A DNA stretch of 64,000 nt, taken from contig NZ_OY781464.1 of assembly GCF_963676735.1 (NCBI RefSeq), positions 3,567,001 to 3,631,000 of the forward strand. Reading direction: 5' to 3'. Positions 34,376 through 42,213 of this stretch are shown piece by piece. Origin of the DNA: an uncultured Draconibacterium sp. Its GTDB lineage: Bacteria; Bacteroidota; Bacteroidia; Bacteroidales; Prolixibacteraceae. Position 1 is the first letter of the stretch. Each line of letters starts with the position of its first letter. A model generated the notes under the pieces. That model was given only the letters and a program-made list of their open reading frames with translations. It did no database searches and was not told the origin of the DNA. Made by a program: the position numbers and the translations under genes.

Positions 34376-36019
34376 TTACATCATACCGCCCATGCCACCC
34401 ATTCCAGGAGCACCGCCCATTGGAGGCATAGCAGGAGCATCTTCTTTTTCTTCAACAATTACTGTTTCCGTAGTTAAGAACATTCCGGCAATTGAAGCTG
34501 CATTTTCAAGTGCAACACGTGTTACTTTTGCAGGATCGATAACACCAGTTTCGTACAATTTCTGGTATTCATCAATGCGGGCATTGTAACCATAATCGCC
34601 TTCACCATCTTTTACATTCTGAACAACAACAGCACCTTCTTTACCAGCATTGGCAACAATCTGGCGCAATGGCTCTTCAATTGCACGTTTAACGATTTCA
34701 ACACCGGTTGTTTCGTCATCGTTGTCCCCTTTTAAGTCTTCCAGCGCAGCAATTGCACGTACCAAAGCAACACCTCCGCCAGGAACAATTCCTTCTTCAA
34801 CGGCAGCACGGGTTGCGTGCAATGCATCGTCAACGCGGTCTTTTTTCTCTTTCATTTCAACTTCTGAAGCAGCACCAACGTAGATAACTGCAACACCACC
34901 GGCCAATTTAGCCAAGCGCTCTTGCAGTTTTTCTTTGTCGTAGTCAGAAGTAGTTGTTTCCATTTGAGTCTTAATCTGGTTAACACGAGCCGCGATTGCA
35001 CCTTGTTCGCCAGCACCATTTACTACTGTTGTATTTTCTTTATCAACAGTAATTTTTTCGCACTGACCTAACATTTCAATTGTTGCTTGCTCCAGCTTCA
35101 TTCCTTTTTCTTCAGTAATTACTGTACCGCCTGTAAGGATCGCAATGTCTTCCAGCATTTCTTTTCTGCGGTCGCCAAAACCAGGAGCTTTAACAGCACA
35201 TACTTTTAACGAACCACGCAAACGGTTAACAACCAAGGTTGCCAGGGCTTCACCATCAACATCTTCAGCAATAATCATTAACGGACGACCAGTTTGTGCA
35301 GTAGCTTCCAATACAGGAAGTAGGTCTTTCATTGTACTGATTTTCTTATCGTGGATCAGAATGAATGGATTTTCAAGATCTGCCACCATTTTTTCAGCGT
35401 CGGTTACAAAGTAAGGAGAAAGGTAACCACGGTCGAATTGCATACCTTCAACAACGTCAACGTAAGTATCTGTTCCTTTTGCTTCTTCAATGGTAATAAC
35501 ACCTTCTTTGTGTACTTTTTTCATTGCTTCAGCAATTAATGCTCCAATTGTTGCATCGTTATTTGCTGATACTTTTGCTACTGATTCGATTTTTGCATAG
35601 TCGTCGCCAATAGTTTGTGCCTGAGCCTTAATGCTGGCAACAACAGCTTCAACAGCTTTGTCGATACCACGTTTCAAATCCATTGGATTAGCACCGGCTG
35701 TTACGTTTTTTAAACCAACGTTAACAATGCTTTGTGCTAAAACTGTTGCAGTAGTAGTACCGTCACCAGCATCGTCGCCTGTTTTGGAAGCTACTTCTTT
35801 TACCATTTGAGCACCAAGGTTTTCGTAAGCGTCGCTCAATTCTATTTCTTTCGCAACAGTTACACCGTCTTTAGTAATCTGAGGTGCACCAAATTTTTTC
35901 TCGATTACAACGTTACGCCCTTTAGGACCTAAAGTTACTTTCACGGCATTAGCCAGTTGATCAACACCACTTTTAAGCAAATCGCGTGCTTCAATATCGA
36001 ATTTAATTTCTTTAGCCAT
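34376..36019 (-). CDS. groL: Chaperonin GroEL (60 kDa)
   Basis: Cytoplasmic chaperonin of 547 residues forming the two-ring folding machine with GroES. The ATP site GDGTTTATVLAQ lies near 86-97, the GPKGRNVVIEK start is intact, and the tail is rich in Gly-Met (GGAPGMGGMGGMM), the disordered end found in nearly all GroELs. It follows groES by 27 bases in one operon. Confidence 0.98.
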   Translation of the reverse strand: MAKEIKFDIEARDLLKSGVDQLANAVKVTLGPKGRNVVIEKKFGAPQITKDGVTVAKEIELSDAYENLGAQMVKEVASKTGDDAGDGTTTATVLAQSIVNVGLKNVTAGANPMDLKRGIDKAVEAVVASIKAQAQTIGDDYAKIESVAKVSANNDATIGALIAEAMKKVHKEGVITIEEAKGTDTYVDVVEGMQFDRGYLSPYFVTDAEKMVADLENPFILIHDKKISTMKDLLPVLEATAQTGRPLMIIAEDVDGEALATLVVNRLRGSLKVCAVKAPGFGDRRKEMLEDIAILTGGTVITEEKGMKLEQATIEMLGQCEKITVDKENTTVVNGAGEQGAIAARVNQIKTQMETTTSDYDKEKLQERLAKLAGGVAVIYVGAASEVEMKEKKDRVDDALHATRAAVEEGIVPGGGVALVRAIAALEDLKGDNDDETTGVEIVKRAIEEPLRQIVANAGKEGAVVVQNVKDGEGDYGYNARIDEYQKLYETGVIDPAKVTRVALENAASIAGMFLTTETVIVEEKEDAPAMPPMGGAPGMGGMGGMM

Positions 36020-36046
36020 CTTTTCTGATTTTTACTTTTTTCTAAA

Positions 36047-36325
36047 TTAGTTAATGTATAAAACGTCAGATTGAGACATCAATAGATAATCTGTACCATC
36101 AATATTCAATTCAGTTCCCGAGTATTTTCCGTAAAAAACAACATCGCCAACTTTAAGTTCCATTGGCTCATCTTTTTTACCTGCACCTACCAATACCACT
36201 GTGCCAACTTGTGGTTTTTCTTTTGCTGAATCAGGAATAATGATTCCACTTACTGTCTTTTCTTCTGCCTCCTGTGGTTGAACCAGGATTTTTCCAGCAA
36301 GAATTTTACCTTTTAAATCTGCCAT
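36047..36325 (-). CDS. groS: Co-chaperonin GroES
   Basis: Ten-kilodalton lid subunit of 92 residues. The mobile loop is around KTVSGIIIPDSAKEKPQ (residues 23-39), and the GDVVFYGKYSGTEL strand pair is intact. It is the first gene of the groES-groEL operon. No CIRCE inverted repeat was found in the 365 bases upstream; a different dyad lies at 36491-36512. Confidence 0.97.
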   Translation of the reverse strand: MADLKGKILAGKILVQPQEAEEKTVSGIIIPDSAKEKPQVGTVVLVGAGKKDEPMELKVGDVVFYGKYSGTELNIDGTDYLLMSQSDVLYIN

Positions 36326-36690
36326 TTTGTTTTAGTTTTTTATGATTAAATATTTTTTACTTTTTAACGCACACTTTATTACATATTTTATGCCAAGCAA
36401 CAAAACTTGTTTATGCATTTTAAAACCTGGACAAAATTGCATTTTTGCACACTAAACACCCCACAAAACACTTTACTAACACCTGAAATACTGACAATTA
36501 CATCATTGTCAGAAACTCTGCCATGCTGACAGAATATTTTCCCTTTTTTACACCTGCACCAATTAATAAGACTAAATAGTATTTTATAACTGCTTTTTCG
36601 AAACCATTCCTCGTCAATCATCGTAAATTCAAAAGTCGGAAAACAAGAGCCAGTACCCCGGGACCAATAGAAACATTTAAACTAAAAGCC
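36326..36690. other. Divergent regulatory region between groES and a lipoprotein gene
   Basis: 365 AT-rich bases with no credible gene. A minus-strand reading frame inside it has no family features. It should hold the groES promoter on the left and the lipoprotein promoter on the right. The only clear structure is the dyad at 36491-36512. Confidence 0.6.
36491..36512. promoter_or_regulatory. Inverted repeat upstream of groES
   Basis: A perfect 8-base dyad, CTGACAAT-6 bases-ATTGTCAG, with a further CTGACAG half-site at 36526-36532. It lies about 165 bases upstream of the groES start and is not a CIRCE element. It is probably an operator or activator site for the chaperonin operon or the divergent lipoprotein gene. 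Confidence 0.5.
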
Positions 36691-37281
36691 ATGAAACTCA
36701 AGAAATTACTATTAATTGGGGTAGTATTACTACCTATGTTAGCCTGCGATGAACCAGACACTAGCTATTTAACAGAAACAAATCTGGTTATTGACATTCC
36801 CATAACAGCGCACCTGTCGACATTTAATGAAAACGCAAACCCTGCCATTGAAAATTATGACTTTAATGGTATTGGCATTTTTTGTTTAGGGTATAGCAAT
36901 GAACTAAAGGGTTGCCCCGGAGACATCATGCAAATAATTCCCGGCACTGGCTCTACCCTTTCGTTTGAGTGGCTAAAAAGTAGCGAGACCATTAAAAAGT
37001 TGCAGTTAAACATTTCTTACAAAACACAAGGCGAATCATTGTATGCCAAAATTAAAACGGTTGACCTTTTACAGGCAGGCAGTTCCTTGCACAACACCAA
37101 CAAATCTGTAAGTTTAGACGATATTCTTGCTCCGCTAATCAGCCGCTTAAATGAAAATCCCAGGTATTATATTTCAATTCAGGTAAACGGAACAGCAAAT
37201 TTCAATATCAACAAAAATGCAGAAGTTAGTATCCCCATGCTCATTGAAACTGAATATCATGCCCCACGGTTTACTCTTTAG
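36691..37281 (+). CDS. Lipoprotein of unknown function
   Basis: Protein of 196 residues with a lipoprotein signal (LLIGVVLLPMLAC, lipidated Cys about 19). The mature part looks beta-rich, with a repeated pattern of hydrophobic strands; no family was recognised. It is divergent from groES and, with the PAS gene after it, separates secG from the chaperonin operon, which are neighbours in several Bacteroidota. Confidence 0.7.
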   Translation: MKLKKLLLIGVVLLPMLACDEPDTSYLTETNLVIDIPITAHLSTFNENANPAIENYDFNGIGIFCLGYSNELKGCPGDIMQIIPGTGSTLSFEWLKSSETIKKLQLNISYKTQGESLYAKIKTVDLLQAGSSLHNTNKSVSLDDILAPLISRLNENPRYYISIQVNGTANFNINKNAEVSIPMLIETEYHAPRFTL

Positions 37282-37409
37282 AAAAGGGCTGGCCTTTTGA
37301 TATTCTTAACTATTGTTTCACCCGTAAAAGTTCGAAACAAAAACAAAAAGCTATTTTTTACGCTTTGGCTTTATGCATGTAATGAATTGACTTTGAGCCT
37401 CATTTTATG

Positions 37410-37417
37410 TAACTTTA
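37410..37417 (+). promoter_or_regulatory. Possible promoter -7 element of the PAS gene
   Basis: TAACTTTA, one mismatch to TAnnTTTG, 27 bases before the ATG at 37444. Confidence 0.35.
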
Positions 37418-37443
37418 TTGGAAATACTTCAAACCATAAACAA

Positions 37444-37947
37444 ATGGATGCAAAAAAAACAATGGCCAATCATAGTTTTGATATGTTAGCTACATCAGGG
37501 GAATTTATGCACATGGTTCTGAATAATATCACCAGCTGTGTTTTATTGCTTGATAAGGACATGAAGCTGCAAGCCTTTAACGATGCTCTGAAAACTATTT
37601 TCTCGAATAAAGCAGATGAAGATATTTTATATATGCTTTGCGGAGAAGCTATTGGCTGTGCCTATCAGATTGAAGAAGCAAAAGATTGCGGCAAAACATC
37701 AAAATGTTGCACCTGCGAGTTGTGTCTTTCTGCATTTGATTCCTATCTAAACAACACGATAGTGTACAAACAACATATTCAACGGCCGTTTTTCAATAAA
37801 AAAGGAGAGCGGGAAATGAAAGATCTTCAGTTTTCAACACGACATTTCTATTTTCGAAACGAAAAATACATTATTCTGATTATTGATGATATAACTAAAA
37901 GAATTACCTCTGCTGACCAGAAACAAACACTAAACAAAAGTGACTAA
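37444..37947 (+). CDS. Cysteine-rich PAS-domain protein
   Basis: Soluble protein of 167 residues. A PAS-like fold is suggested by the start MVLNNITSCVLLLDKDMKLQAFND (shown in part) and the last strands FSTRHFYFRNEKYIILIIDDIT. An insertion near residues 64-100 carries seven cysteines, including DCGKTSKCCTCELC. In other PAS proteins a similar CGxxxxCxxC segment is often present and may bind a metal or an iron-sulfur cluster. No output domain follows, so it may act by contact with a partner. The ATG at 37444 is chosen because earlier frame residues are unrelated. Confidence 0.65.
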   Translation: MDAKKTMANHSFDMLATSGEFMHMVLNNITSCVLLLDKDMKLQAFNDALKTIFSNKADEDILYMLCGEAIGCAYQIEEAKDCGKTSKCCTCELCLSAFDSYLNNTIVYKQHIQRPFFNKKGEREMKDLQFSTRHFYFRNEKYIILIIDDITKRITSADQKQTLNKSD

Positions 37948-37967
37948 CAGCTTCAGTATATTGAAAT

Positions 37968-37998
37968 AAAAAAGCCGTTCGTACTGAACGGCTTTTCC
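37968..37998. terminator. Bidirectional intrinsic terminator
   Basis: Perfect 11-base stem (AAAAGCCGTTC with GAACGGCTTTT), 5-base loop, between the convergent PAS and secG genes. Confidence 0.88.
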
Positions 37999-38022
37999 TA
38001 TGTAATAAGAAAACTTTTCTAA

Positions 38023-38388
38023 TTAATTATCACCACCTTCATCCTCGCTTGCAGGCGTTTCTTCAGTTGCTGCCGGAGGCGTGGTTGGAAATGTAGGAAC
38101 CTGTGTGGGATCTACGGCTGTTTCAATTTGCTCCTGAACACGGCTTTGGTCAATACCAGCTTCTTCACGCGGAATAAACCCGGATCCAATCACCGAAAGA
38201 AATAAAAGAGCTGCTGCTAAAACCCACGTACCTTTTTCTAGAAAATCGGTTGTTTTACGAACACCCATTACCTGGCCTGACGACTGAAAATTACTGGCAA
38301 GGCCTCCACCTTTTGAGTTCTGTACCAAAACAATCAGCACTAAAAGGATACACACGATAAATATTAAAACAGTGATTAAAATATACAT
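38023..38388 (-). CDS. secG: Preprotein translocase subunit SecG
   Basis: Inner-membrane subunit of the SecYEG channel, 121 residues. Two membrane segments (about 1-22 and 53-72) surround the family motif NSKGGGLASNF near residues 24-34. The C-terminal 45 residues are acidic and rich in Thr, Pro and Glu, as often in Bacteroidota. It lies 6 bases after the TPR gene in the lptE run. Confidence 0.93.
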   Translation of the reverse strand: MYILITVLIFIVCILLVLIVLVQNSKGGGLASNFQSSGQVMGVRKTTDFLEKGTWVLAAALLFLSVIGSGFIPREEAGIDQSRVQEQIETAVDPTQVPTFPTTPPAATEETPASEDEGGDN

Positions 38389-38394
38389 CTTCGT

Positions 38395-38994
38395 CTAATT
38401 ATTATTCTTTATTAATTCAATTTCTTTAATACGGCCTGCAAAGTAAACACTTTTTTCCGGATATTTCAAACTTAATTTTTGATAGGCTTCCAAAGCCTTA
38501 TCGTAGTTTTGCTGTTGAAAATATATGGAAGCTAAGGTTTCGCTAACCAGCTCATCATCTTCCTGCACCGACCGCTCTACAAAATACTTATTATCAACGC
38601 CTTTGCCTATATCTGTTTTTGCTTTATTATTTTTTATCCGGGGTTCTCCTGATGACAGAAATTTATCAATTAACGAATTATCCGACATCAGCTCGGGCTC
38701 TCCTTCCAACTCATAACCAGCCAAAACACTTTTATTCTGCTCAACTTTAAAGACTTGCCCAATTTCATCATTTAAATAGCGAAAAAGTACCTTTCTGCTG
38801 GGTACCATAACAGCTACCTTTTTTAAAACCGATTGAAACTCATCGGCCTCAACAATTTTAAGGTTTTTAAGATAGAGCAACCACCCGGCAGTAAACCACG
38901 GATAATCAGATATAAGCTGTTTCAACCCATCAAGCGTTTCGTGGTTTAATGCTTTCGCATCAGCTACAATAGAATAAAATTGCTCTTTTTCCAT
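38395..38994 (-). CDS. TPR-like protein of the lptE-secG cluster
   Basis: Protein of 199 residues with no signal peptide. The C-terminal part shows a tetratricopeptide-like pair (ASIYFQQQNYDKALEAYQKLS, then KYPEKSVYFAGRI). The N-terminal half is helical with aromatic residues. It is conserved beside lptE and secG in Bacteroidota as I recall, function unknown. The start at 38994 (MEKEQFYS) is preferred; a start 24 bases earlier would overlap lptE. Confidence 0.7.
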   Translation of the reverse strand: MEKEQFYSIVADAKALNHETLDGLKQLISDYPWFTAGWLLYLKNLKIVEADEFQSVLKKVAVMVPSRKVLFRYLNDEIGQVFKVEQNKSVLAGYELEGEPELMSDNSLIDKFLSSGEPRIKNNKAKTDIGKGVDNKYFVERSVQEDDELVSETLASIYFQQQNYDKALEAYQKLSLKYPEKSVYFAGRIKEIELIKNNN

Positions 38995-38995
38995 C

Positions 38996-39511
38996 TTACC
39001 AGTTTGCAATGGTTGCATTAAAGATATCCTCGGTTAGCTTATCTATAATTTCGGCACTCAGTTCTTCTTCAACCGAACTGATAGCAAGGTTACTATCAAA
39101 GTCTTCGTATGCCGAGAAGGTTTGTTCAAAATCATCCTCGGGGACCTTATGGTTTGTATACTTCACCTTTATTGATATGGTAAGGCGCGTTTGTGCCGAA
39201 ATATCCTCTTTCTGGATCGACATGGGTTTAAATTCGTAACCTGTTATCTGCCCTTCAAATTCAATATCTCCATTTTCCGACAGTTCGTTTAGCGAAGTTT
39301 GCCGGGTAAGTTTTTCGCGCAACTCCTCGGTAAAACTCTGGCTGAGTGTTGGATTAATTAAGCGTGCCCTGTTTGGAAAATAATACACCGTAAAGGTTTT
39401 TACTTCAGGCGAGAGATTGGCTCCGGTAAACGAATAACTTACCTTGCACGAAGGGGCAATAGCGCCAACCAGGCCGGCTAGTACAACAATAAACAATAGT
39501 TTTTTTAGCAT
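38996..39511 (-). CDS. lptE: LptE-family lipoprotein (LPS transport)
   Basis: Lipoprotein of 171 residues; the signal ends in AIAPSC with the lipidated Cys about 22. It has the LptE pattern KVSYSFTGANLSPEVKTFTVYYF and the strand-rich middle. In the outer membrane LptE plugs the LptD barrel and helps insert lipopolysaccharide. It lies between the sigma-54 activator and the TPR gene, the usual order. Confidence 0.85.
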   Translation of the reverse strand: MLKKLLFIVVLAGLVGAIAPSCKVSYSFTGANLSPEVKTFTVYYFPNRARLINPTLSQSFTEELREKLTRQTSLNELSENGDIEFEGQITGYEFKPMSIQKEDISAQTRLTISIKVKYTNHKVPEDDFEQTFSAYEDFDSNLAISSVEEELSAEIIDKLTEDIFNATIANW

Positions 39512-39514
39512 ATT

Positions 39515-40747
39515 TTATCCCTTAATATCGTATTCTTTTATTTTTCGGTACAATGTTCGCTCCGAAATACCTAACTCTTGCGCAGCATATTTTCGTTTTC
39601 CGCGATGTTTTTCAAGCGCCTTTTTAATGAGCTCAATTTCTTTATCGGCCAAAGAAAGCGATTCTTCCACAAATTCTTCGGTATCCTGTATGTTATCTTT
39701 ATCAACCGAGGTTATATGAATAGGGTTCGGTGCCGAATCCTTTGCCACATAATTGCCATCAGCCGTATCATAAAGGTTACGAATAATTTGAGCCTGATCT
39801 CCGGAAATAGGTGCATCGCGGTTTTCCATTAAATCCAAAACCAGCTTTTTTAAGTCATTCATATCGTTCTTCATATCAAAAAGAACTTTGTATAAAATCT
39901 CGCGTTCATTGGCAAACGACTTGTTTTCATCCTGCCGCGAAAACAGAGCAGGTAAGTTTGTTCCTCCTTCAAATGGCAGGTACGGGCTTAAAGCTTCGGC
40001 TGTAATTTCGCGTTCTTGCTCAATAATTGAAATTTGCTCTGTAATATTCTTTAGTTGACGAATATTGCCGGGCCAGCGAAAATTAACCAAAGCTGTTCGG
40101 GCATCATCTGCCAAACGCACTGGTGGCATCCGGTATTTCTCGGCAAAATCGCGGGCAAACTTCCTGAATAACAAAACAATATCATCAGGCCGCTCGCGCA
40201 ATGCCGGAATGGCAATAGGCACTGTATTTAGTCGATAGTAAAGATCTTCTCTGAATTTTCCTTCGTCAATTGCCTTCGGTATATTTACATTGGTAGCCGC
40301 AATAACCCGCACATTGGTTTTAATTACCTGCGAAGATCCAACTTTAATAAATTCGCCTGTTTCCAAAACCCTTAGCAGCCTCACCTGTGTTGATAATGGC
40401 AACTCGCCTATTTCATCCAGAAAAATAGTACCTCCGTCAGCTTCTTGGAAATATCCTTTTCTGTCAGCCAATGCTCCCGTAAAAGCGCCTTTTTCGTGAC
40501 CAAACAATTCCGAATCGATTGTTCCTTCCGGAATAGCTCCGCAGTTTACAGCAATATATTTTCCGTGTTTTCGGCTCGAGAACTGATGAATGATTTGTGG
40601 AAATATCTCTTTACCAACCCCACTCTCGCCGGTTACCAGCACCGACAAATCGGTTGGAGCAACCTGAACTGCAACTTCAATTGCACGGTTCAAACCGGCA
40701 GTATTTCCTATTATTCCGAATCTTTGTTTTATTGTTTGTATATCCAT
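39515..40747 (-). CDS. Sigma-54-dependent activator without a receiver domain
   Basis: Enhancer-binding ATPase of 410 residues. The AAA+ domain starts at once: Walker A GESGVGKE at 40-47, the sigma-54 contact loop GAFTGA at 87-92, Walker B FLDEIGEL near 109, and the arginine-finger region RFRWPGNIRQLKN-type (here NFRWPGNIRQLKN). It ends with a Fis-type helix-turn-helix (AAQELGISERTLYRKI, 388-403). With no receiver or sensor domain, activity is probably set by expression level or by an unknown partner. The start at 40747 follows from the promoter at 40770-40777. Its position upstream of lptE suggests an envelope stress role. Confidence 0.9.
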   Translation of the reverse strand: MDIQTIKQRFGIIGNTAGLNRAIEVAVQVAPTDLSVLVTGESGVGKEIFPQIIHQFSSRKHGKYIAVNCGAIPEGTIDSELFGHEKGAFTGALADRKGYFQEADGGTIFLDEIGELPLSTQVRLLRVLETGEFIKVGSSQVIKTNVRVIAATNVNIPKAIDEGKFREDLYYRLNTVPIAIPALRERPDDIVLLFRKFARDFAEKYRMPPVRLADDARTALVNFRWPGNIRQLKNITEQISIIEQEREITAEALSPYLPFEGGTNLPALFSRQDENKSFANEREILYKVLFDMKNDMNDLKKLVLDLMENRDAPISGDQAQIIRNLYDTADGNYVAKDSAPNPIHITSVDKDNIQDTEEFVEESLSLADKEIELIKKALEKHRGKRKYAAQELGISERTLYRKIKEYDIKG

Positions 40748-40769
40748 AATGTATTCAGTCAACAGGGTG

Positions 40770-40777
40770 CAAATTTA
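40770..40777 (-). promoter_or_regulatory. Promoter -7 element of the sigma-54-activator operon
   Basis: The minus strand reads TAAATTTG, an exact TAnnTTTG match, 22 bases upstream of the ATG at 40747. This is a vegetative promoter, not a sigma-54 one. Confidence 0.65.
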
Positions 40778-40794
40778 CAATTTTTCGCCTGCAA

Positions 40795-40807
40795 TGACAG
40801 AAAGTCA
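40795..40807. promoter_or_regulatory. TGAC-N5-GTCA dyad upstream of the sigma-54 activator
   Basis: Short inverted repeat TGAC-AGAAA-GTCA, 18 bases upstream of the -7 element, over the -33 region. It resembles the TGACA/TGTCA dyad near groES. Confidence 0.35.
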
Positions 40808-40906
40808 GTTACAATTAAGTTTTTTTAGTTTTTATTCGGCATAAAGAATTCCTGGTTCTACGAATTAATATATTGTTTGCTAAAATGAAAAATTTTCGGG
40901 GATTGT

Positions 40907-40914
40907 TATCTTTG
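40907..40914 (+). promoter_or_regulatory. Promoter -7 element of kdsB
   Basis: TATCTTTG matches TAnnTTTG exactly, 63 bases upstream of the ATG at 40978. Any start upstream of about 40920 is thereby excluded. Confidence 0.6.
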
Positions 40915-40977
40915 AAGCCTCATACTTTTGAGACTTCTGAAAATTTATTTCGGAAACAAAAACAAAACCGCTTCGCT

Positions 40978-41715
40978 ATGAATTTTATTGGAATAATACC
41001 GGCCCGTTATCAATCCACCAGATTTCCGGGAAAACCACTGGCAATAATTAAAGATAAACCCATGATTCAGTGGGTTTATGAAAATGCATCAAAAGCATTG
41101 CCGTATGTTTGCGTGGCTACTGACGACGATCGTATTTATACCACAGTAAAAGCATTTGGCGGAGAAGTAGTAAAAACATTGCCATCGCACCAAAGTGGTA
41201 CTGACAGGTGTGCTGAAGCCGCCTTAAAAATAGCACAATCAAGAACTTTTGATGTTGTTATTAATATACAAGGAGACGAACCTTTTATAAACCCGGAGCA
41301 GATTAATTTATTAAAATCGTGTTTTAAAGAAGAGGTTGATATTGCTACCCTGGTAAAAAAGATTGATACCGAAGAGGAACTTTTTAATCCGAACCGGCCA
41401 AAAGTAGTGCTTAACAACAAGCATTTTGCACTATATTTTAGTCGTTCTCCTATTCCCTATGTTCGCGGTGAGAAGAATAAAAACTGGATAAAAAATCATT
41501 GTTGTTTCTGGAGCCACATTGGCATGTATGCCTTTAAAGCCGATGTTTTACAAGAAATTACAAAACTTGCACAAGGAAAACTCGAGTTAGCCGAATCATT
41601 AGAGCAACTCCGCTGGCTGGAAAATGGGTATAAAATTAAAACCGCAGAAACCACTTACCAAACAATAGGAATAGATACACCTGAAGACTTAGACCAGGCA
41701 TTGCAACTGTTTTAA
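40978..41715 (+). CDS. kdsB: 3-deoxy-manno-octulosonate cytidylyltransferase (CMP-KDO synthetase)
   Basis: Cytoplasmic enzyme of 245 residues that activates KDO with CTP for lipopolysaccharide core synthesis. The start MNFIGIIPARYQSTRFPGKP holds the nucleotide-binding RxxSTRFPGKP motif. Also seen are VCVATDDDRI near 45, INIQGDEPFI near 98, and the SRSPIPYVR loop near 155. Length matches E. coli KdsB. It shows that the organism makes a KDO-containing LPS. Confidence 0.95.
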   Translation: MNFIGIIPARYQSTRFPGKPLAIIKDKPMIQWVYENASKALPYVCVATDDDRIYTTVKAFGGEVVKTLPSHQSGTDRCAEAALKIAQSRTFDVVINIQGDEPFINPEQINLLKSCFKEEVDIATLVKKIDTEEELFNPNRPKVVLNNKHFALYFSRSPIPYVRGEKNKNWIKNHCCFWSHIGMYAFKADVLQEITKLAQGKLELAESLEQLRWLENGYKIKTAETTYQTIGIDTPEDLDQALQLF

Positions 41716-41787
41716 TTTTTTCCTGTCGTTATAAACAGGCATGCTATTTGTGACTCATGCCACAGGAAACAATTAAACAATATAGCC

Positions 41788-42135
41788 ATGAGATTCATTA
41801 TACTTCTTGTTTTATCCGTATTTATAGGATTTAACTCTTATGCCCAAACTGGCAACGAAACAATTCCATCACATAAAAAAACTGAAAATCAGATAAAAAT
41901 TTTCCCAAACCCGTGCAAAAACAACAAGGTAACTATCGACTATCCTTCTAAAGAGATTAGCCAAATCCGACTGACAAACATTACCGGTAAACAAGTATTT
42001 CTAAAAAAATACGATTTTCCATTACCCAAAGTACAGCTTCAACTCAACGAAATTCCAAATGGAATTTATATAATCCAGATAACTACAAGCGACAACAAAC
42101 ACACTGCAAAAAAACTGATGATTTCACGCAATTAA
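41788..42135 (+). CDS. Small secreted protein consisting mostly of a T9SS type A sorting domain
   Basis: Protein of 115 residues. A signal peptide (ending about FNSYAQ, residue 20) is followed by about 15 linker residues and then a full Por-secretion C-terminal domain. That domain reads KIFPNPCKNNKVTIDYPS, IRLTNITGKQVFLKKY, LNEIPNGIYIIQI and a terminal KLMISRN. No other domain fits. It would be exported by Sec and then moved to the surface by T9SS. It is 78 bases upstream of the secreted PLD-type gene on the same strand. Confidence 0.75.
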   Translation: MRFIILLVLSVFIGFNSYAQTGNETIPSHKKTENQIKIFPNPCKNNKVTIDYPSKEISQIRLTNITGKQVFLKKYDFPLPKVQLQLNEIPNGIYIIQITTSDNKHTAKKLMISRN

Positions 42136-42213
42136 ATTTTGAACAATTTTAACTGTTCGGTGTATTTTACAACGGTAATTAATTACTTTCACCTGAAAAT
42201 TAAAATTTAAGTT

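Noticed and set aside
36400..36560. A sigma-54 promoter for groES
   Set aside because: TGGCAG occurs on the minus strand but without TTGC at the right spacing; no convincing -24/-12 pair was found.
36388..36621. A 77-residue minus-strand reading frame upstream of groES
   Set aside because: It overlaps the regulatory dyad, is cysteine- and lysine-rich without any family pattern, and sits in AT-rich spacer. Most likely chance.
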